From assembly GCF_000565015.1 (NCBI RefSeq), contig NZ_JDFF01000009.1:62001-126000 (forward strand): a stretch of DNA of 64,000 bases. The letters are read 5' to 3'. Origin of the DNA: Porphyromonas catoniae ATCC 51270 (GTDB lineage Bacteria; Bacteroidota; Bacteroidia; Bacteroidales; Porphyromonadaceae). The notes under the pieces were generated by a model. The model saw only the letters and a program-made list of their open reading frames with translations. It made no database searches and was not told where the DNA came from. Positions within the stretch are counted from its first letter, which is position 1; every line of letters begins with the position of its first letter. Positions 55,906 through 64,000 of the stretch are shown piece by piece. The position numbers were made by a program, and so were the translations under genes.

Positions 55906-55960
55906 CTTTCTATTTCCACCCTACCGCCCCTTCTGACTAACGCCCTGCACACTCAAAAAA

Positions 55961-56048
55961 ACATTATACTTTTCTGAAAGAAACATTATACTTTCTCAAA
56001 AGAAGTACTAGACTTTTTGAATGGAATCTATGCACTTTCAGATAAATC
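55961..56048. repeat. 22-bp period array (ACATTATACTTT class), four units
   Basis: Units begin at 55961, 55983, 56005 and 56027, exactly 22 bp apart. Units 1 and 2 share ACATTATACTTT and an AAAG-rich second half; units 3 and 4 are diverged (GTACTAGACTTT, TCTATGCACTTT) but keep ACTTT in register. A/T-rich unlike the other classes. Confidence 0.8.
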
Positions 56049-56233
56049 CCACATAGAGCTATTTGTCACGAATGAAAATAGACCTACTCCCTGGTGAAAA
56101 ATTCAGTACTTTTGGGGCAATATTTAAATAGGCATCAACAGTTATTCTACGTTTTCCTATCAAAGACGAGGTATATGTACGCCTTCACACTTGGTGCGGA
56201 GTAGCCGCAACACCCAACATTAAATATATATAT

Positions 56234-57358
56234 ATGGAGCAAAGTACCCCACTAAAGACCGCTCGACAGTCGAACTTTGAGTTACTACGTATTGTAGCGA
56301 TGTTCTTCGTCTTACTCCTACATGCTAACTGGCTAGCATTTCACTTTCCGACCTCTTCAGAGGTAAGCGTAAGCCCCATCTCTTCTTTCTTAAGGATATG
56401 GCTGGAGGCAATAACAATTGTTGCCGTCAATACATTTGTGCTGATCTCAGGGTACTTTGGGATACGCCTGCGAGGAAAAAGTCTCATGAGCCTACTCTTT
56501 CAATCAGGATTCTATATCCTTGGCATCTACCTAGTTTTAGTCCTCGCTCTAGACGAGCCAATTTCAATCAAGCGGCTATTATTAAGTTTCTCCCCTCTTG
56601 CTCCTACGGGAGGTTGGTTTATCCCTATTTATGTCGGGTTGATGCTCGTCTCTCCAGCATTGAATACCTACGCCGAACAAGTCCCAAAGAAATCACTTGC
56701 ACGCCTCATTTTATTGGGGGTGGCACTTGAAGCCATATTCGGCTGGGGAGTAAATCATCTACAAGTACAAAATGGATACTCTGTGCTATCGTTTGTTTTA
56801 TTGTACTTGATTGGAAGGTATCTGAATCGTTATGCAGAGGATTTTAAGCGGTATCAAGGGTCTTTCTACCTAAAACTCTTCCTCATACTTAGCTTTGTGA
56901 ATGCCCTCGCCTTGTATTTGCTTACAGCTCTGCATCTCTTTGTGCCGAGTATCCCCGCTGACCTAGCAAACAAGGGTATGGTAGCAGGGTTGCTACTAGC
57001 CTATTCCTCCCCGATTAACATAGCAGGGGCTGTATGTCTGGTGTTGCTATTCTCTCGGATTAGGATACAGAGTAAGGCCATCAATTGGATTGCCTCCTCA
57101 ACGCTTGCTGTCTATCTCATTCACTGCAATGAGGGATTAATTAATTGGTATATAAGTACTGTATGGGTGCTAAGTTTCTACCCGATGATACTTTTCCTCA
57201 TCTATCTACTCCTATTTCTTGTCGCTGTCTTCTTCGGGAGTATCCTGATTGATAAGCTACGTATCGCTTTGTGGCAATATATCGGCTCTCCTATCTACGA
57301 CAGGCTCAGCATGCTCGTGAAACGTTCCATCCCGAGCATCAGCAAGACAGAAAGCTAA
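56234..57358 (+). CDS. Acyltransferase family 3 membrane protein
   Basis: A 374-residue inner-membrane protein with about ten hydrophobic helices. The opening SNFELLRIVAMFFVLLLHA carries the family's conserved arginine and histidine, typical of acetyl/acyl transferases that modify surface polysaccharides or lipids (OafA-like core without an SGNH domain). The acceptor is unknown. It precedes the SSS symporter gene by 44 bp. Its leader and repeats are A/T-rich compared with neighbours. Confidence 0.88.
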   Translation: MEQSTPLKTARQSNFELLRIVAMFFVLLLHANWLAFHFPTSSEVSVSPISSFLRIWLEAITIVAVNTFVLISGYFGIRLRGKSLMSLLFQSGFYILGIYLVLVLALDEPISIKRLLLSFSPLAPTGGWFIPIYVGLMLVSPALNTYAEQVPKKSLARLILLGVALEAIFGWGVNHLQVQNGYSVLSFVLLYLIGRYLNRYAEDFKRYQGSFYLKLFLILSFVNALALYLLTALHLFVPSIPADLANKGMVAGLLLAYSSPINIAGAVCLVLLFSRIRIQSKAINWIASSTLAVYLIHCNEGLINWYISTVWVLSFYPMILFLIYLLLFLVAVFFGSILIDKLRIALWQYIGSPIYDRLSMLVKRSIPSISKTES

Positions 57359-57402
57359 CCTTAAGCTATTTACACTCTTGTTGTACCAGATATAACAGAA
57401 TC

Positions 57403-58863
57403 ATGCCAAGCACCCTAGGGGTACTCCTCACCTTCTTAGCCTACATAATCTTTATTTTCATCATCAGCCAGATGACGAAGCGAACGGATGACAACGCGAC
57501 GTTCTTCCTCGCTCATCGTGCTACACCGTGGTGGGTTGTAGCAATCGGGATGCTTGGCGATTCGATTTCAGGAGTTACATTCGTCTCTGTACCTGGTGAC
57601 GTAGTTCACTCGGGTATGAGCTATATGCAACTTGTCTTTGGCTTTTTCCTCGGCTATATCGTCGTAGCCTATGTACTACTCCCCTTATACTATCGACTAC
57701 GCCTCGTCTCCATATACACATACCTTGAGAAACGATTTGGGCTGTATACCTATCGTACTGGGGCGGTCTTCTTCCTTGTCTCAAAGCTCTTCGGTGCTGC
57801 AGCTAAGCTTTATGTGATTACGCTTATCCTACAAGAGCTTGTCTTTGCTCCCCTAGGAGTACCCTACTCATTAACGGTTGTGGGGGTCGTTGGGATTATC
57901 TGGCTCTACACCCAGCGAGGTGGGATGGGAACAATCATCTGGACGGATGTCCTACAGACGCTATGCCTCATTACCACACTTGTACTCATCATCTACCAGC
58001 TCTCCTCTCAGCTTGGATTAGGTTTCTCAGGCATGATTGATGTAGTCAGACACTCTGAGCATAATCGGATCTTCGTCTTTGACGATTGGGGTAGCCCACT
58101 CAACTTCTGGAAACAGCTCATCAGTGGAGCCTTCATCGTAATCGTTATGACGGGGCTGGATCAAAACATGATGCAGAAGAACCTCACCTGTCGAAACCTA
58201 CGAGAGGCAAGGAGAAACATGCTTAGCTATGGATTTGGATTTATCCCCTTGAACTTCCTTTTTCTCACCCTCGGTATCCTGCTCGTTTACTATGCAGGAG
58301 CAAAAGGTATCGCCCTACCTGAGAAGACGGATAGTATCCTCCCTTACCTTGCCTCTAGCCACCTTGGCTCCTGGGTACTCATTTGCTTCACATTAGGTAT
58401 TACAGCAGCCTCATTCTCCAATGCAGACTCTGCCCTCACTAGCCTTACAACCTCTGTATGCACAGATCTCTTAGGGATGGATATGAAGGGAGGCAAGAGT
58501 GAGAAAGATCTACGGCACTGGATACACCTAGGTATTTGTATCGCCTTTGCTCTGATGGTACTTATCATAGGGAGCTTGCAGCAGACCTCTCTTCTGAAGA
58601 CAATCTATACCGCAGTGTCTTATACCTACGGGCCACTACTCGGTTTCTTTGCTTTTGGGCTTATCACCAAGTATCCGATTCATGATCGTCTTACCCCCTA
58701 TATAGCCCTAGCGTCTCCCCTAGTGAGCTATCTGCTAGCCTATATGCTGGAGCTAACCCTCGGCTACAAAGTAGGCTATGAAATACTTCTTTTCAATGGA
58801 CTCTTCACCTTCTCCGCTCTTTGGCTAATCAGACAGAGAGATGGGAAGAAGGTGTTTGTTTAA
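57403..58863 (+). CDS. Sodium:solute symporter (SSS) family transporter
   Basis: A 486-residue inner-membrane transporter with about 13 hydrophobic helices. The start at 57403 (MPSTLGVLLTFLAY) is preferred over a long frame from 57271 that would overlap the acyltransferase gene. Conserved SSS features include WWVVAIGMLGDSISGVTFVSVPG near the first helices and GITAASFSNADSALTSLTT. The substrate is uncertain; sugars, amino acids or sialic acid are typical. The TonB receptor gene starts 20 bp after its stop, so the pair may be co-transcribed. Confidence 0.92.
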   Translation: MPSTLGVLLTFLAYIIFIFIISQMTKRTDDNATFFLAHRATPWWVVAIGMLGDSISGVTFVSVPGDVVHSGMSYMQLVFGFFLGYIVVAYVLLPLYYRLRLVSIYTYLEKRFGLYTYRTGAVFFLVSKLFGAAAKLYVITLILQELVFAPLGVPYSLTVVGVVGIIWLYTQRGGMGTIIWTDVLQTLCLITTLVLIIYQLSSQLGLGFSGMIDVVRHSEHNRIFVFDDWGSPLNFWKQLISGAFIVIVMTGLDQNMMQKNLTCRNLREARRNMLSYGFGFIPLNFLFLTLGILLVYYAGAKGIALPEKTDSILPYLASSHLGSWVLICFTLGITAASFSNADSALTSLTTSVCTDLLGMDMKGGKSEKDLRHWIHLGICIAFALMVLIIGSLQQTSLLKTIYTAVSYTYGPLLGFFAFGLITKYPIHDRLTPYIALASPLVSYLLAYMLELTLGYKVGYEILLFNGLFTFSALWLIRQRDGKKVFV

Positions 58864-58882
58864 TCCCTTAATTTATTTTCTA

Positions 58883-60874
58883 ATGACGCAATCTCAATTG
58901 CAACAAGCAGCTACGCTTCGCTTCCGACGAATGACACGGAAGAGCTATGCTGCTTTCAACACGCTGCACCGAGTGGTGACAATCGGCACACTGTCTAGCC
59001 TTGCGCTCTTCTGTGCTTATGCAAGTACAGCTAGCGCACAAAATGTCGTAAGCAACGACCCACAGACAACGGAGCCAGAGAAGGAACATGAGCTCGAGCA
59101 AGTGACTGTCACAGCCTCTAAGCTCGCCACTCCACTCAATCAAGCAGCCAAGCTCATTACCGTTATCTCGGCAAAGGACATTGCCTCTGCGCCGATACGC
59201 TCCCTACAAGACCTACTCGTCTATGTAGCAGGCGTAGACGTAGCACAGCGAGGAGGCCACGGAGTGCAAGCAGACATCTCTATCCGTGGTGGCTCACAAG
59301 ACCAAACCATGGTCCTACTGAACGGCATTAACCTGAATAGCTCCCAGGCAGGACACCTTAGCTTCGACATCCCCATCAATCTTTCGGACATAGAGCGTAT
59401 TGAGATCCTTCGAGGTCCATCTGCGCTTATCTATGGCATCGGAGCCTTCTCTGGGGGGATAAACATCATCACTCGCCACGACACACACGACCGACTCTAT
59501 GCCTCCATCACAGCAGGTATGCATCGCCTACGCGGTGTAGAGCTACGTGGATCAAGCCGCTTGGGCAATACCATCAACTCCATCTCAGCAAGCAGCCGCT
59601 CCAGTGCAGGATATACGGACAACACCGATTACCAGATTAACAATGCTCTGTGGCAGACACGCCTCGAGCTGGGTGAGGTGAATAAGATTGACCTGCAAGC
59701 AGGCTACAACGAGAAGCAGTTCGGAGCAAATAAGTTCTACACAGCCAAGTTCCCTCTCCAGTACGAATATACCCGTCGCTACCTCGCCTCTATCCGTGGT
59801 GAGGTAGGCTCAAAGACCCTTCGCCTCATACCTGCACTCTATTGGGATCGTGCCTTTGACCAGTTTGATCTCACCAAGGGATCAGATATAGGCAGAAACT
59901 ATCATCGCACGGATAACTATGGTGTAAACCTCGCCGCTAGCTACCTCTCTGCTCTAGGGATGACTACACTCGCAGGGGATGTACGCCGTGAGGATGTAGT
60001 CAGTAGCAAGCTTGGCTATCTACGCTCAAGGCCAGAGGGACATTACACACGCTGGGATAGCCGTACGAATCTTAGCCTTAGCCTGGAGCACACGCTACAC
60101 GTATCAGACTTCACACTCTCCGCTGGTGCGATGCTCAACCATACCAGCCTACTGAAGGACGTCTATAAGCTCCTTCCCTCCATTAGCCTCACCTATCATC
60201 CTACCGAGGCTTGGAGCTTCTCTGCGGGGTGGAGTAAGTCCATGCGCACCCCGACCTTTGTTGATCTCTGGTACACCACAGAGACACATAACGCCAGCGG
60301 ACAGCTACAGCCTGAGTATTCGCAGTCCTATGAAATCTCTGCACGCTATCATACTCCTATCCTCCAGGCTCACTTGGCTGGGTTTAAGACCGCAGGGAAG
60401 AATCTGATCGACTGGGTGAAGCACAATCCCACAGATAAGTGGTCCTCTTGGAATCACTCCAAGATAGATAACTACGGCATCGAGGCTGGGGTAACCTTCT
60501 GCTATGGTGCTTACCTTCCCGTCCTTGGGTCACAGAGCAAGCTCCAGCTAGACTACCTCTACATCCATCAGGAGCATAGCTCAGAGAAGCTCATCTCACT
60601 ATATTCACTGAATTACCTTAGGCACAAGCTCACCGCTCGTCTTACCTATAGCATTGGTAGTCGACTGGAAGGTAGCTGGGACTTCCGGTACCAAGACCGT
60701 GTCAGTCAAACCTCACCTTTCGCTACGCTTGATGGGAAGTTAGATTACCTCTTCAGTGAACGGGTGCGTGTCGGCATACAGGCAAATAACATCACGGACA
60801 CTCGCTACTATGACTTTGCCAGCGTCATACAACCGGGGTTCTGGCTCTCGGCAGGCATCACATGCCGCCTCTAG
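58883..60874 (+). CDS. TonB-dependent outer membrane receptor
   Basis: A 663-residue outer-membrane receptor. The N-terminus has an unusually long leader (about 50 residues) with the hydrophobic part near the end and cleavage probably after ASTASAQ. The plug domain contains LEQVTVTASK, ISIRGGSQDQTMVLLNGI and IERIEILRGPSALIYGIGAFSGGINI, all classical. A 22-strand barrel ends in SAGITCRL. The size and absence of a carboxypeptidase-like extension point to the BtuB/vitamin or siderophore class rather than SusC. The start at 58883 avoids overlap with the symporter gene. Confidence 0.93.
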   Translation: MTQSQLQQAATLRFRRMTRKSYAAFNTLHRVVTIGTLSSLALFCAYASTASAQNVVSNDPQTTEPEKEHELEQVTVTASKLATPLNQAAKLITVISAKDIASAPIRSLQDLLVYVAGVDVAQRGGHGVQADISIRGGSQDQTMVLLNGINLNSSQAGHLSFDIPINLSDIERIEILRGPSALIYGIGAFSGGINIITRHDTHDRLYASITAGMHRLRGVELRGSSRLGNTINSISASSRSSAGYTDNTDYQINNALWQTRLELGEVNKIDLQAGYNEKQFGANKFYTAKFPLQYEYTRRYLASIRGEVGSKTLRLIPALYWDRAFDQFDLTKGSDIGRNYHRTDNYGVNLAASYLSALGMTTLAGDVRREDVVSSKLGYLRSRPEGHYTRWDSRTNLSLSLEHTLHVSDFTLSAGAMLNHTSLLKDVYKLLPSISLTYHPTEAWSFSAGWSKSMRTPTFVDLWYTTETHNASGQLQPEYSQSYEISARYHTPILQAHLAGFKTAGKNLIDWVKHNPTDKWSSWNHSKIDNYGIEAGVTFCYGAYLPVLGSQSKLQLDYLYIHQEHSSEKLISLYSLNYLRHKLTARLTYSIGSRLEGSWDFRYQDRVSQTSPFATLDGKLDYLFSERVRVGIQANNITDTRYYDFASVIQPGFWLSAGITCRL

Positions 60875-60918
60875 CTGATGCCTATCAGACAGTAAGCTAA
60901 ACAGAGCAAACCGATAAC

Positions 60919-60959
60919 GACCAAGGCGGTAGACACCTCGTGTATCTACCGCCTTGGTC
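60919..60959. terminator. Bidirectional terminator after the TonB receptor gene
   Basis: A perfect 15-bp stem (GACCAAGGCGGTAGA and complement) with an 11-nt loop, between two convergent genes. Confidence 0.8.
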
Positions 60960-61001
60960 ATTATCATTTATACCCTTTCCTTGGAGGTCTATTAGAGCTA
61001 G

Positions 61002-61631
61002 CTACTTAATGGACAGCTGGAGCACTCTACGCTCCCCGATATATCCCTCTAGGAACTGACCTATCTGAATCGGCCCTACCCCACTCGGTGTCCCCGTGAA
61101 GATTAAATCACCCATACGGAGTGTCTGATAGCGACTCACTGAGGCAATGAGTTTATCGATGCTGTGGATCATCTCGGAGGAATTGCTCTGCTGTCTCGTC
61201 ACACCATCCACATCCAGCCGAAAGGGGATCGGCTGCTCAGGGTAAGATAGCTCCTCCTTTGAGAGCCAAGAGCCCACGACCGCAGAGCCATCAAAGACCT
61301 TCGCCATAAGCCATGGATGCCCCTGTGCAATAGCCCTACGCTGTATATCTCGGGCCGTGAAGTCTATACCCAAGGTAATATCGTTGTAGTAGCGATGGGC
61401 GAACCGCTCGGCAATCTGCTTGCCCACCCTACTAATCTGAACTACTAGCTCAGCCTCGTACTCAATAGTAGAGCCCATATCGGGAAGGAAGAATGGGGTA
61501 TTAGGGCGAAGTAGAGCATCCCCCTTATGGAAGAAAATAGGCTCATCTCCCTCATGCCCCGAGAGGAAGCCACGCTCAGAGGCCTCCTCCCTATGTGGAC
61601 GATAGTTATATCCTACACCGATAATCTTCAT
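61002..61631 (-). CDS. Fumarylacetoacetate hydrolase (FAH) family protein
   Basis: A 209-residue protein of the FAH/MhpD fold. Metal ligands are the glutamates in IEYEAELVVQISR near 55-67 and an aspartate in ITLGIDFTARD. GDLIFTGTPSGVGPIQIG near 175-192 is a family hallmark. Actual substrate unknown; members act as hydrolases, hydratases or oxaloacetate decarboxylases. Its start overlaps the rex stop by four bases. Confidence 0.93.
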   Translation of the reverse strand: MKIIGVGYNYRPHREEASERGFLSGHEGDEPIFFHKGDALLRPNTPFFLPDMGSTIEYEAELVVQISRVGKQIAERFAHRYYNDITLGIDFTARDIQRRAIAQGHPWLMAKVFDGSAVVGSWLSKEELSYPEQPIPFRLDVDGVTRQQSNSSEMIHSIDKLIASVSRYQTLRMGDLIFTGTPSGVGPIQIGQFLEGYIGERRVLQLSIK

Positions 61632-62311
61632 GGCTCATCATGGTAGAGCCCAGAGCCCTCCTGCGCTGCCTTCATACGAGTAAACATGAGCGCAAGGTGT
61701 GCATACATAGAGGTATTCTGCACGACCACATTTGCAGGGGTTTGGATACGGAAAGGGGTAAAGTTCCAGAGCGCACGGATGCCTGCCCTCACGAGCCTAT
61801 CGGTCATCAGCTGAGCTTGTAGTACGGGTACGGTGAGCACAGCTATCTGTACTTGCTCCGATCGTATACGAGAGGCTAGCTCATCAATATGATATACGGG
61901 GATGCCTGCGACCTCTGTGCCTATGACCTCCTCTGCTACATCAAATCCAGCTAGTACCTCTAGCCCAAACTGACGTAAGCCCTTATCAGCTAGCAATCCC
62001 GATCCAAGGCTACCCACCCCGATGAGGAATGCACGGTGCTGTGTCCTAAAGCCCAAGAACTCCTCTAAGTAGTCTATAAGTGCCTCGGTCTCATAGCCCA
62101 CACGTGTCCGCCCCTGTAGCTGTACGTAGGATAGATCCTTGGCCACGAGAGCCGAGTCCACGCCTACCCCCTGAGCGATACGGGTAGAGGATACGTATTC
62201 GTGCCCCTCGTTCCTGAGGAGCTGTACGAAGGATAGGTACCAAGGCAGGCGACGCAACGTCGGCTCAGGGATGGTGAACGTCCTAGCTCTTGTTTCTTTC
62301 TTTGTGCTCAT
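61628..62311 (-). CDS. rex: Redox-sensing transcriptional repressor Rex
   Basis: A 227-residue dimeric repressor that senses the NADH/NAD+ ratio. The N-terminal winged helix (about 15-80) includes the family-typical YVSSTRIAQGVGVDSALVAKDLSY. The Rossmann domain begins at FLIGVGSLG (96-103), and the C-terminal helix is domain-swapped in known structures. It probably controls fermentation genes elsewhere. It is 118 bp downstream of prfB, and overlaps the FAH gene by four bases. Confidence 0.95.
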   Translation of the reverse strand: MSTKKETRARTFTIPEPTLRRLPWYLSFVQLLRNEGHEYVSSTRIAQGVGVDSALVAKDLSYVQLQGRTRVGYETEALIDYLEEFLGFRTQHRAFLIGVGSLGSGLLADKGLRQFGLEVLAGFDVAEEVIGTEVAGIPVYHIDELASRIRSEQVQIAVLTVPVLQAQLMTDRLVRAGIRALWNFTPFRIQTPANVVVQNTSMYAHLALMFTRMKAAQEGSGLYHDEP

Positions 62312-62394
62312 TTCGGTTTGTCCTATGAGTGTCTGTGCATAGTGGTTGGGATGCGATTATTCTTTCAGCTCGAGGGCTACAGAGTCTGCAATCG

Positions 62395-62414
62395 GAGAGC
62401 TAACTAGCTCTCCT
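62395..62414. promoter_or_regulatory. Palindromic hairpin between prfB and rex
   Basis: GGAGAGCTA and TAGCTCTCC around two bases form a near-perfect palindrome 84 bp upstream of rex and 16 bp past the prfB stop. No U-tract follows. It could be a weak terminator or an operator; it does not match the usual Rex site TTGTGA-N6-TCACAA. Confidence 0.4.
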
Positions 62415-62429
62415 CTGTGCACTAACAGT

Positions 62430-63546
62430 CTATACCTCTCCCTTAGCATGCTCCATCAAGTAGGCTTTGATGAAACCATCCAGATCGCCATCCATGACGG
62501 CTGTAACATCCGAGGTCTGATAGCCTGTGCGGTGATCCTTAACGCGCCTATCGTCGAAGACGTAGCTACGTATCTGCGCTCCCCACTCGATCTTCTTCTT
62601 ACCTGCCTCTACGGCAACCTGCGCCTTACGCCTACGCTCTAGCTCCTTGTCATAGAGCTGGGATCGGAGTAGACGGAGAGCGTTCTCTCGGTTGTCGGTC
62701 TGTGACCGAGTCTCGGTGTTCTCGATGATGATCTCTTCCTCCACACCACTATCAGGATCGGTATATCGGTAGCGAAGACGTACCCCCGTCTCCACCTTGT
62801 TTACATTCTGGCCCCCAGCACCGCTGGATCGGAAGGTATCCCAACTCATCAGGGCAGGGTTCACCTCGACCTCGATCGTGTCATCTACGAGGGGGACAAC
62901 GAAAACCGATGCAAAGCTCGTCATCCGCTTCCCCTGAGCATTGTAGGGTGATATACGTACGAGGCGATGCACCCCCGTCTCACTCTTGAGGAAGCCATAG
63001 GCCTGCTCTCCCTCGACCTGCATGGTCATGGTTTTGATACCAGCCTCATCACCGTCTTGCCAGTTCGTGACAGTGGTCTTGTAGCCCTTTTTATCGCACC
63101 ATCGGGCGTACATCCGTGCAAGCATCGAAGCCCAATCTTGGCTCTCTGTCCCCCCTGCACCAGCATTGATCTTCAGCACAGCCCCTAGGTTATCCTCCTC
63201 CGAGCGGAGCATGTTCTTCAGCTCCACCTCTTCAAAGAGATCAATAGCGAGCTGATAAGCTGCATCAACCTCTGCCTCGGTGATAATCTCTTCCTTGTAA
63301 TAGTCCACAGCGAGAGAGACCTCCTCTGTCAGTCGATCAATCTCGTCATAGAAATTAAGCCACTTACGTAGGTCCTTGACCTTACGCATCTGCTTCTCTG
63401 CCTGCTCCCGATCTTCCCAGAGGGAGGGGTCAGCAGTACGGAGCTCTTCCTCCTCTAGTTGTAGCCGTCGTGCATCGACGTCAAAGATACCTCCTCAGCG
63501 CACACTTGCGCTCCAGCAGGGCATTGAGCTGGTCTGTCGTTATCAT
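62430..63546 (-). CDS. prfB: Peptide chain release factor 2, programmed +1 frameshift
   Basis: RF2 reads UGA and UAA stop codons. A 21-codon frame (ATG at 63546, MITTDQLNALLERK) ends in TAT CTT TGA C with an AGGAGG directly upstream (63490-63495), the classical RF2 shift site. After CTT (63484-63486) the T at 63483 is skipped and GAC at 63480-63482 is read, continuing DVDARRLQLEEEEL into the main frame, for 371 residues in total. The GGQ peptidyl hydrolysis motif is SGAGGQNVNKVE (GGQ at about 244-246). The stop-recognition tripeptide appears as SPY (about 199-201) where E. coli has SPF. The gene autoregulates: low RF2 favours the shift. Confidence 0.96.
63480..63495 (-). promoter_or_regulatory. 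RF2 programmed frameshift site
   Basis: On the minus strand: AGGAGG, TAT, CTT, TGA, C. The internal Shine-Dalgarno directly precedes the slippery CTT followed by the in-frame stop, exactly as in E. coli prfB (which has AGGGGG). Confidence 0.95.
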
Positions 63547-63664
63547 CTATTTGTGATGTATTGTAATGGAAAGTGATTATCCTCCGAAGGTACAAAGAAT
63601 CATACACATAGTCGCTAGCCCCACGTGGCTCGTGCCTTCGCATAGCTCATCACCTTACCTCCAA

Positions 63665-63798
63665 ACCCACGAGTACACTCCTCTGCAAACCCACGAGTGA
63701 GGTCCAAGAGAAACCCTTGCATGGGTTTAGCCAGAGACCCTTGCATGGGTCTTAGGGGACATCCTTGCATGGGTTTCCTCCCAATCCCTACAAGCATC
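63665..63798. repeat. 24-bp period array (ACCC-N6-GGGT class), six units
   Basis: Units at 63665, 63689, 63713, 63737, 63761 and 63785, exactly 24 bp apart. Units 3 and 4 are ACCCTTGCATGGGT; 1, 2 and 6 are degraded on the right side, 5 on the left. Ten-base spacers are not conserved. Confidence 0.93.
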
Positions 63799-63899
63799 TA
63801 AACACAAGGGGAATACCCGCATGACAGCGAGATCTACACTTAGCTCCCCTATAGGATAAACATTCCTCCTAAGGTAACCCACGTATAGTGACAAAGCCT

Positions 63900-63907
63900 T
63901 ATCTTTG
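63900..63907 (+). promoter_or_regulatory. -7 element TATCTTTG, last gene of the window
   Basis: TAnnTTTG match 13 bp ahead of the ATG at 63921, or 43 bp ahead of the ATG at 63951. Confidence 0.55.
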
Positions 63908-63920
63908 TCTCTGTGTAGCG

Positions 63921-64000
63921 ATGTCTAATGTAGTACAATCAAGCAAAAGAATGACGACTATTGAGGAGAAACAACGAGCACTCGACAAGCGGTATCTCCG
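63921..64000 (+). CDS. Probable dCMP deaminase, 3'-truncated by window edge
   Basis: Only about 26 codons are visible (MSNVVQSSKRMTTIEEKQ, then RALDKRYL). The stretch starting MTTIEEKQ at 63951 recalls the N-terminus of Bacteroidales cytidine/deoxycytidylate deaminases (EKQ-LDKRYLRMA). If so, the true start could be 63951 and the first ten codons leader. The zinc-binding motifs lie beyond the window, so this is tentative. Confidence 0.45.
   Translation, partial: MSNVVQSSKRMTTIEEKQRALDKRYL

Larger units (their letters stand above)
55819..56233. other. Intergenic region upstream of the acyltransferase
   Basis: Holds the YitT terminator, an A/T-rich 22-bp-period array and a run of TA dinucleotides just ahead of the acyltransferase start. 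No gene or clear -7 element. Confidence 0.6.
63547..63920. other. Divergent prfB / dCMP deaminase-like intergenic region
   Basis: Carries a six-unit 24-bp array and a plus-strand -7 element. No gene; a minus-strand frame at 63615-63797 is translated repeat. Confidence 0.7.

Noticed and set aside
62430-63389. prfB as a truncated 319-residue gene
   Set aside because: The missing N-terminus is encoded upstream through the programmed +1 frameshift.
63615-63797. Minus-strand 60-residue ORF near the window end
   Set aside because: Its repeated PMQG-type motif is only the translation of the 24-bp array.

Overview
The window looks like chromosome of a Bacteroidales bacterium, most likely Porphyromonas or a close relative. 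This rests on many TAnnTTTG (-7) promoter motifs, a bacterial V-type ATPase operon carrying a DUF2764 gene, an HU-related nucleoid protein, DUF4827, NhaD, TonB-dependent and FadL-like outer membrane proteins, and a fimbrillin-like lipoprotein. No rRNA, tRNA, insertion sequence or Cas gene was recognised. Genus assignment is inference from gene content, not from a search.

Layout. 1-6150 is the right-hand part of a probable integrative element: two tandem tyrosine recombinases (the first cut by the window edge), a 592-residue protein of unknown function, a gene II/RstA-like rolling-circle initiator, and a 940-bp non-coding tail with a perfect 19-bp hairpin. 6320-8470 holds a frameshifted fimbrillin-like lipoprotein gene and a 43-codon ORF. 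8485-17581 (minus) is the V-ATPase operon E-DUF2764-A-B-(HU-like, peptidase E)-D-I-K. 18063-22658 (minus) holds a BI-1 membrane protein, a FadL-like porin, a tyrosine-rich secreted protein and a small cytosolic protein. 23039-31837 (plus) is a run of cell-wall and housekeeping genes: NlpC/P60 lipoprotein, ABC-F, NrnA, DUF4827, GlmM, RlmD, MltF. An AraC regulator and a convergent WGR protein follow. 34039-38418 (minus) is ZnuA, ZnuC, a PAP2 phosphatase and NhaD, with no permease gene. 39417-40604 is a three-gene cassette: a small acidic protein, a SecB-like chaperone, and a protein that looks ADP-ribosyltransferase-like. Then come guaA, panB, a TRIC channel, a LolC/E-type permease, an AI-2E family transporter, a GH20 hexosaminidase, rpiB, tkt, leuS, yitT, an acyltransferase, an SSS symporter, a TonB receptor, a FAH-family hydrolase, rex, and prfB with an intact programmed +1 frameshift. 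The window ends in the first codons of a probable dCMP deaminase.

Two things stand out. First, the 39.4-40.6 kb cassette has the composition of a toxin-antitoxin-chaperone system and resembles the CmdTAC type of anti-phage module. Second, nine intergenic regions carry short tandem arrays of near-palindromic units with an almost invariant period of 22, 23 or 24 bp. They fall in four sequence classes, the spacers between units are not conserved, and every array lies upstream of at least one gene; none lies in a convergent junction. Neither observation could be tested here beyond reading the sequence.
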